Shown piece after piece: positions 5,886 to 9,312 of a stretch of 9,312 nt of DNA; position 1 is the stretch's first letter, and each line of letters opens with the position of its first letter. The stretch is from an uncultured Gammaproteobacteria bacterium (GTDB lineage Bacteria > Pseudomonadota > Gammaproteobacteria > Pseudomonadales > Azotimanducaceae_A). The DNA lies in the NCBI GenBank assembly GCA_913049565.1, contig CAJWZG010000105.1, forward strand, positions 1 to 9,312, written 5' to 3'. Under the pieces are notes generated by a model. The model worked only from the letters and a program-made list of their open reading frames with translations. It was not told where the DNA came from and did no database searches. The position numbers and the translations under genes are program-made.

Positions 5886-7118
5886 TTATTCATGCAGGTA
5901 GTGCTCTAAACCCTCCAGGGTTTGTTCCCCTGCTTCCAGGCGCGCAATGGTCTGCAGGTGCACTTCGTCAGGGCCGTCGTAGATGCGAAATGCCCTGGCT
6001 TTGCCAAATGCGCGTGCTGCGGGGGTATCTCTCGTAACGCCGCGGGCCCCGAAAAGTTGAATGCATCGGTCAGCGATATCTTGATACATCTTAGCCACGG
6101 CAACTTTGATCATGGAGATTTGTTTACGAGCGGCCTTATTGCCTACCGTATCCAGCAGATGGGCGGCCTGTCGAACCAGCAGGCGACATTGGTCGAGCTC
6201 GATGCGCGACAAACTGATGGCCGCCTGGGTAGAGCTGTATTCGTCGATACGTTTGCCAAAAGTGCTGCGACTTTGCGAGCGTTTAACCATCAAGCTAATC
6301 AAAACCTCGCACTCGCCGATTGCGCGCATACAGTGATGAAGCCTCGCTGGTCCCAGCCTTGCCTGCCCAATGGCGAACCCAGCACCCTGCTCTCCTAATA
6401 GGTTCCCAACAGGTACACGTACGTTGCTGAATTCCAGTTCTGGATGCAGGTTGGTTTGGGAGAGGTGATCAAAAACAGGTAGGTTGCGCAGCACATTGAT
6501 CCCCGGCGTGTGCCTTGGCACCAGTAGCAGAGACTGACGCTGGGATTTTTGGCCGTCGGGATTAGTTACGCCAACGAGTACCAGCAGTTCGCATCTTTCG
6601 TGAGAACCGTTTGAGGCGAACCACTTGCGGCCGTTGATGACAAATTCATCGCCTTCTCGACGTATTTGCGTTTCGAGGTTGGTTGGATCAGATGAAGCCG
6701 CATAAGGCTCGGTCATCGCAAAAGCCGAGCCAATTTCTCCTTCGAGAAGAGGTGTCAGCCATTGTCGCTTTTGCTCCTCGTCGCCAAAGAGCTGCAGCAA
6801 CTCCATGTTGGGCACGTCAGGGGCGTTACAGTTGAACACATGTGAACCCCATTCAAGGCGCCCTAGGATTTCCGCCACTGCGGTGAATTCTAGATTGGTG
6901 AGGCGAAGCCCGGGCTCGTCTTCAGTGAGGCGAGGCAGTGCCATATTCCATAGACCTAGAGACTTTGCCTCAGCGCGCAGCGTCTGCTGAATATCTGGAA
7001 TCGCTTGCCCAGCGCTGGCTTGTTGCTCCCAGAGCTTGTTGTTCGGTAGCACTCGCTGTTGAAAAAAGGATTCAACTTGGGTCGCGACTTCTATGGCGCG
7101 CTGAGGCAGTTCAAACAT
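5886..7118 (-). CDS. Acyl-CoA dehydrogenase, ACAD10/ACAD11-like
   Basis: From the ATG at 7118 this is a 410-residue flavoenzyme of normal family length. The FAD-binding FAMTEP segment is at 133-138, then INGRKWFASNG (161-171), RLGPARLHHCMR (254-265), FGKRI (287-291) and the QLFGARGV helix (354-361). The signature IYDGPDEVH (379-387) places Asp381 where MCAD-type enzymes have the catalytic Glu of YEGT. The Arg-x-Gly-Pro-x-Arg-x-His-His-Cys-Met-Arg stretch and the DGPDEVH ending are hallmarks of the ACAD10/ACAD11 group. It should oxidise or process an acyl-CoA in the cytosol and pass electrons to electron-transfer flavoprotein. An in-frame ATG at 7157 would add 13 residues unlike the family, while GGGGA 7 bases before 7118 supports the shorter form. 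No kinase or acyl-CoA ligase partner lies in the window. Confidence 0.95.
   Translation of the reverse strand: MFELPQRAIEVATQVESFFQQRVLPNNKLWEQQASAGQAIPDIQQTLRAEAKSLGLWNMALPRLTEDEPGLRLTNLEFTAVAEILGRLEWGSHVFNCNAPDVPNMELLQLFGDEEQKRQWLTPLLEGEIGSAFAMTEPYAASSDPTNLETQIRREGDEFVINGRKWFASNGSHERCELLVLVGVTNPDGQKSQRQSLLLVPRHTPGINVLRNLPVFDHLSQTNLHPELEFSNVRVPVGNLLGEQGAGFAIGQARLGPARLHHCMRAIGECEVLISLMVKRSQSRSTFGKRIDEYSSTQAAISLSRIELDQCRLLVRQAAHLLDTVGNKAARKQISMIKVAVAKMYQDIADRCIQLFGARGVTRDTPAARAFGKARAFRIYDGPDEVHLQTIARLEAGEQTLEGLEHYLHE
5908..5926 (+). terminator. Candidate terminator inside the convergent 3' ends
   Basis: A perfect inverted repeat AAACCCT (5908-5914) / AGGGTTT (5917-5923), separated by CC, is followed on the plus strand by GTT. 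It begins 30 bases after the SMP-30-like stop and lies inside the last codons of the acyl-CoA dehydrogenase gene. The T run is short and the stem is only moderately GC-rich, so termination activity is uncertain. Confidence 0.3.
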
Positions 7119-7125
7119 AAAAAAT

Positions 7126-7130
7126 TCCCC
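7126..7130 (-). promoter_or_regulatory. Ribosome-binding site deciding the acyl-CoA dehydrogenase start
   Basis: GGGGA on the minus strand is followed by 7 A/T bases and then the ATG at 7118-7116. This spacing is good and selects 7118 over the ATG at 7157. Confidence 0.65.
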
Positions 7131-7246
7131 ACTAGATAGAGTTAGTATGCAGATCACTCTTAGATTCTTGAAGCGGCAGCTATGGCAGCTTGGATGCTTT
7201 CTGTCAAAATACGCGGCTTAAGCAATAACCACTGTTGGCGGTCGCT

Positions 7247-9079
7247 ATGCACTACCAGATTATTAAACGCCTCGTGACCGTCATGGGCTTTTTCGCCGCA
7301 GGCGCTCTAGCTGCAGGCGCGATGGCGTCTGCGCCTACTGCCGTTGCTGATACGTCGAAAGAAAAGCCACCCAATATTGTTCTGTTGTTAGCAGATGACC
7401 TTGGATTTGCGGATTTAGGTTCCTACGGTAGCGAAATCGATACGCCCAATATCGACAGATTGGCGGCATCGGGCATGCGTTTTTCCAACTTTCATGTAGC
7501 GGCTTCTTGCGCGCCAACTCGGGCCATGTTGATGACGGGGCTCGATAGCCACAGTGCGGGAGTAGCAAACATTCCCGAAGCCATCCCAGAAGATCAATCC
7601 CACGCGGCGGCTTATCAAGGTGTGCTGCAAAAAAATATTCCAACCGTAGCCGAGATGCTGCGCGAGGCGGGCTATCGCACCTTGATGAGCGGCAAGTGGC
7701 ATTTGGGCTGGGATGAGGGCGAGCTGCCAAGCCAGCGTGGCTTCGATCGCACGTTGATGCTGGCAGATACAGGTGCCGATAACTGGCGGCAGCGTTCTTA
7801 TCTACCAATCTACGCAACCGCCAATTGGTTTGAAGATGGCAAGCCCGCTACCTTGCCCGACGATTTTTACTCCTCTGAATACTTGATCGACAAAACGATT
7901 GAGTACATTGGTGATGGTGATACGTCATACCAGCCATTTTTTGCGTACGTTGCATTTCAGGCAGTACATATACCGGTGCAAGCGCCTGCGGTTTTTCGCG
8001 ATAAATATCTTCAGTCTTACTCTGACGGCTGGCATGCGCTGCGCAAAGCACGTAGCCAAGGTTTAGCGGATACGGGCATCTTGCCTGACGTTTTTCAGGG
8101 ATCGCTGATGCCCACGACACCCGATTGGCAAAGCCTTAGCCCTGAGCAGCAAGCGTTTGAGGCCAAAGGCATGGCCGTCTACGCGGGTATGGTCGACGCC
8201 ATGGATTATCACATCGGCCGGCTTATTGATCACATCGAGCAGATTGGCGAGCTGGATAACACGGTCTTTATTTTTCTTTCAGATAATGGCGCCGAAGGAA
8301 CATTAGCCACACGTGAGATTGGTAAAAATGCTGATGCGCCGGTTGGGCCGTTCAACGCATGGATGCGGTGGGAGGGCTTCAACACGGATATCGAGACCCT
8401 CGGCGAACGCGATAGCTATCACGATATTGGTCCAGCTTGGGCTAGCGCTGCGGTTGGACCGCTTGCTTGGTACAAATTTTATGCTGGTGAAGGTGGTTTG
8501 AGAGTGCCTTTGGTGATTAGCGGTTCGCACAACGGCCGCAGCGTTGTTGGAGATACCGGGGGCGTCACCGATGCCTTGGGTTGGGCTACGGATATGGTAC
8601 CCACAATCTTGGCGTTGGCCGGGTTAGAAACGCCAAGAGAACTGCAGGGCAAAAAACTACAGCCGTTGCTGTCAGGTGAAATGGGACAAGTGCGTGAGCC
8701 TGGGGACGGATTCGGTTACGAACTTGGCGGCAACAAAGCCTACTTCCAGGGCGACTATAAGCTGGTGTCGACTCGCTTAGACGGAGCTTCTAATTGGCAG
8801 TTGTTTGATCTGAAGAATGATTTGGCGGAAACCACTGACCTTAGTGCGGCAGAACCCGAACGATTCGGGGCAATGATCGCTTTGTACGATGATTGGGCTA
8901 TTGAGCATGGGGTGCTAGCAGTTACCGATGACTATGACCAACGCGGGACAGTATTGCGCAAGGGCATGCTGAATCGGCAGGGGTTTTTGATTGGTGTTCT
9001 TGCAGCGATCTTGCTGCCACTAGCGTTGATGATCTGGCTAGTGGTGCGCCTAATACGCGGTCGCCGCACAGCAAGCTAA
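7247..9079 (+). CDS. Secreted type I sulfatase (arylsulfatase family) with C-terminal membrane anchor
   Basis: From the ATG at 7247 the protein has 610 residues. A Sec signal peptide (KR, then a hydrophobic stretch about 8-27) ends with a likely cut after AVA near residue 34. The sulfatase core follows: metal-binding DD at 50-51 in LADDLG, the formylglycine site C88-A-P-T-R92, SGKWHLG with K150 and H152, AVHIP with H241, SDNG with D346/N347, and K410 in WYKFYAGEGGLRVP. All expected active-site residues are present. C88 must be converted to formylglycine by a maturation enzyme not found in this window. The last 32 residues form a hydrophobic helix followed by RLIRGRR, which should anchor the enzyme in the inner membrane with the catalytic domain in the periplasm. 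It likely releases sulfate from a sulfated organic compound. A TTG at 7235 is in frame but lacks a ribosome-binding site; GGCGG at 7237-7241 fits the ATG. It is divergent from the acyl-CoA dehydrogenase. Confidence 0.95.
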   Translation: MHYQIIKRLVTVMGFFAAGALAAGAMASAPTAVADTSKEKPPNIVLLLADDLGFADLGSYGSEIDTPNIDRLAASGMRFSNFHVAASCAPTRAMLMTGLDSHSAGVANIPEAIPEDQSHAAAYQGVLQKNIPTVAEMLREAGYRTLMSGKWHLGWDEGELPSQRGFDRTLMLADTGADNWRQRSYLPIYATANWFEDGKPATLPDDFYSSEYLIDKTIEYIGDGDTSYQPFFAYVAFQAVHIPVQAPAVFRDKYLQSYSDGWHALRKARSQGLADTGILPDVFQGSLMPTTPDWQSLSPEQQAFEAKGMAVYAGMVDAMDYHIGRLIDHIEQIGELDNTVFIFLSDNGAEGTLATREIGKNADAPVGPFNAWMRWEGFNTDIETLGERDSYHDIGPAWASAAVGPLAWYKFYAGEGGLRVPLVISGSHNGRSVVGDTGGVTDALGWATDMVPTILALAGLETPRELQGKKLQPLLSGEMGQVREPGDGFGYELGGNKAYFQGDYKLVSTRLDGASNWQLFDLKNDLAETTDLSAAEPERFGAMIALYDDWAIEHGVLAVTDDYDQRGTVLRKGMLNRQGFLIGVLAAILLPLALMIWLVVRLIRGRRTAS

Positions 9080-9104
9080 GGCTGACTGCATTTTGGGCGC
9101 GGGC

Positions 9105-9312
9105 TCACTCGTCTACGATTGCCACACAGCGCGTCCAACCGGCGCTTGCATTAGCGATTTTTACGGGAAAGCAGGCGACTGTAAAACCGTGGTCAGGCAA
9201 CGCTTCTAAATTGTGCAGCTTTTCCATCTGCCAATAAGGAATTTCACGGCCGGCTTTGTGGCCCTCCCAAATCATGCTGGGATCTGGGTTTTCAGCCCAT
9301 TTTTTTGCGGTG
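9105..9312 (-). CDS. Cyclase-family (kynurenine formamidase-like) hydrolase, C-terminal part
   Basis: The minus strand is open from the window edge down to a TGA at 9107-9105, giving 68 complete residues with no start in view. The sequence includes EIPYWQMEKLHNLEALPDHG, followed by FTVACFPVKIANASAGWTR and a short VAIVDE ending. This matches the end of 'cyclase family protein'/putative metal-dependent hydrolases, in which a Leu-Pro...Gly-Phe...Phe-Pro-Val-Lys-Ile strand and a final Gly-Trp-x-Arg-x-x-Ala-Ile strand close the fold. Relatives hydrolyse amides or lactones, for example N-formylkynurenine, using zinc or manganese bound by an N-terminal HxxxD motif, which lies outside the window. It converges on the sulfatase with 25 bases between stops, in which I see no hairpin. 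Function beyond family level is open. Confidence 0.8.
   Translation of the reverse strand, partial: TAKKWAENPDPSMIWEGHKAGREIPYWQMEKLHNLEALPDHGFTVACFPVKIANASAGWTRCVAIVDE

Noticed and set aside
5922..6398. A 158-residue plus-strand open frame antisense to the acyl-CoA dehydrogenase
   Set aside because: There is no family resemblance, and it lies wholly opposite strongly conserved acyl-CoA dehydrogenase coding sequence.
7119..7246. Promoters in the spacer between the acyl-CoA dehydrogenase and the sulfatase
   Set aside because: The best minus-strand pair (TTCAAG, 17 bases, CATACT) matches consensus at only 3/6 and 4/6, and no plus-strand pair is better, so none was annotated.
7335..7817. A 160-residue minus-strand open frame inside the sulfatase
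   Set aside because: Its composition is that of a shadow frame (Arg/His/Ser/Pro-rich), and the plus strand here encodes the sulfatase active site.

Overview
The window reads as a stretch of chromosome from a Gram-negative bacterium, most likely a marine-type gammaproteobacterium. Base composition is moderate, start and ribosome-binding signals are ordinary for most genes, and one enzyme has a Sec-type signal peptide. The gene mix (GST, DUF1295, SDR, PhyH-type dioxygenase, SMP-30 lactonase, ACAD11-like acyl-CoA dehydrogenase, arylsulfatase, cyclase-family hydrolase) is typical of marine gammaproteobacteria that degrade lipids and other unusual carbon sources. The taxonomic placement is inference only. 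I saw no tRNA, rRNA, IS element, CRISPR array or phage gene, and no gene-free stretch longer than about 130 bases.

Layout: 1-318 (+) is the 3' end of a glutathione S-transferase gene, followed 27 bases later by a DUF1295 membrane protein (346-1224, +). A bidirectional hairpin terminator (about 1244-1269) separates these from a four-gene operon on the minus strand, transcribed from 4832 down to 1288: PhyH-family dioxygenase, TetA-like MFS exporter, class I SAM methyltransferase, SDR oxidoreductase. Divergent from this operon is an SMP-30/gluconolactonase-like protein (4910-5878, +). It converges, with only 7 bases between, on an ACAD11-like acyl-CoA dehydrogenase (minus, start best placed at 7118). 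Divergent from that is a secreted, membrane-tethered sulfatase (7247-9079, +), which converges on the 3' end of a cyclase-family (kynurenine-formamidase-like) hydrolase (9105-9312, minus, cut by the window edge).

The most notable observations are in the minus-strand operon. The MFS gene is intact in frame over about 405 codons except for a single in-frame TGA at codon 184, exactly in the loop between its two six-helix halves. It also lacks any standard start codon in front of its conserved first helix. The next gene, the methyltransferase, likewise lacks ATG/GTG/TTG at its expected N-terminus: an ATA sits where the start is expected, behind a correctly spaced AGG. Three such defects in about 1.2 kb, with otherwise undamaged protein sequence, mean either very recent decay, unusual initiation and readthrough, or clustered sequence errors. 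Separately, the dioxygenase has His-Gly-Gly where its family usually has the iron-binding His-x-Asp. That resembles the His-x-Gly/Ala of aliphatic Fe(II)/2-oxoglutarate halogenases, though other explanations are at least as likely.

Taken together, the operon could encode oxidation (dioxygenase, SDR), methylation and export of a small molecule, with the divergent lactonase as a possible partner. No substrate can be named from sequence alone.
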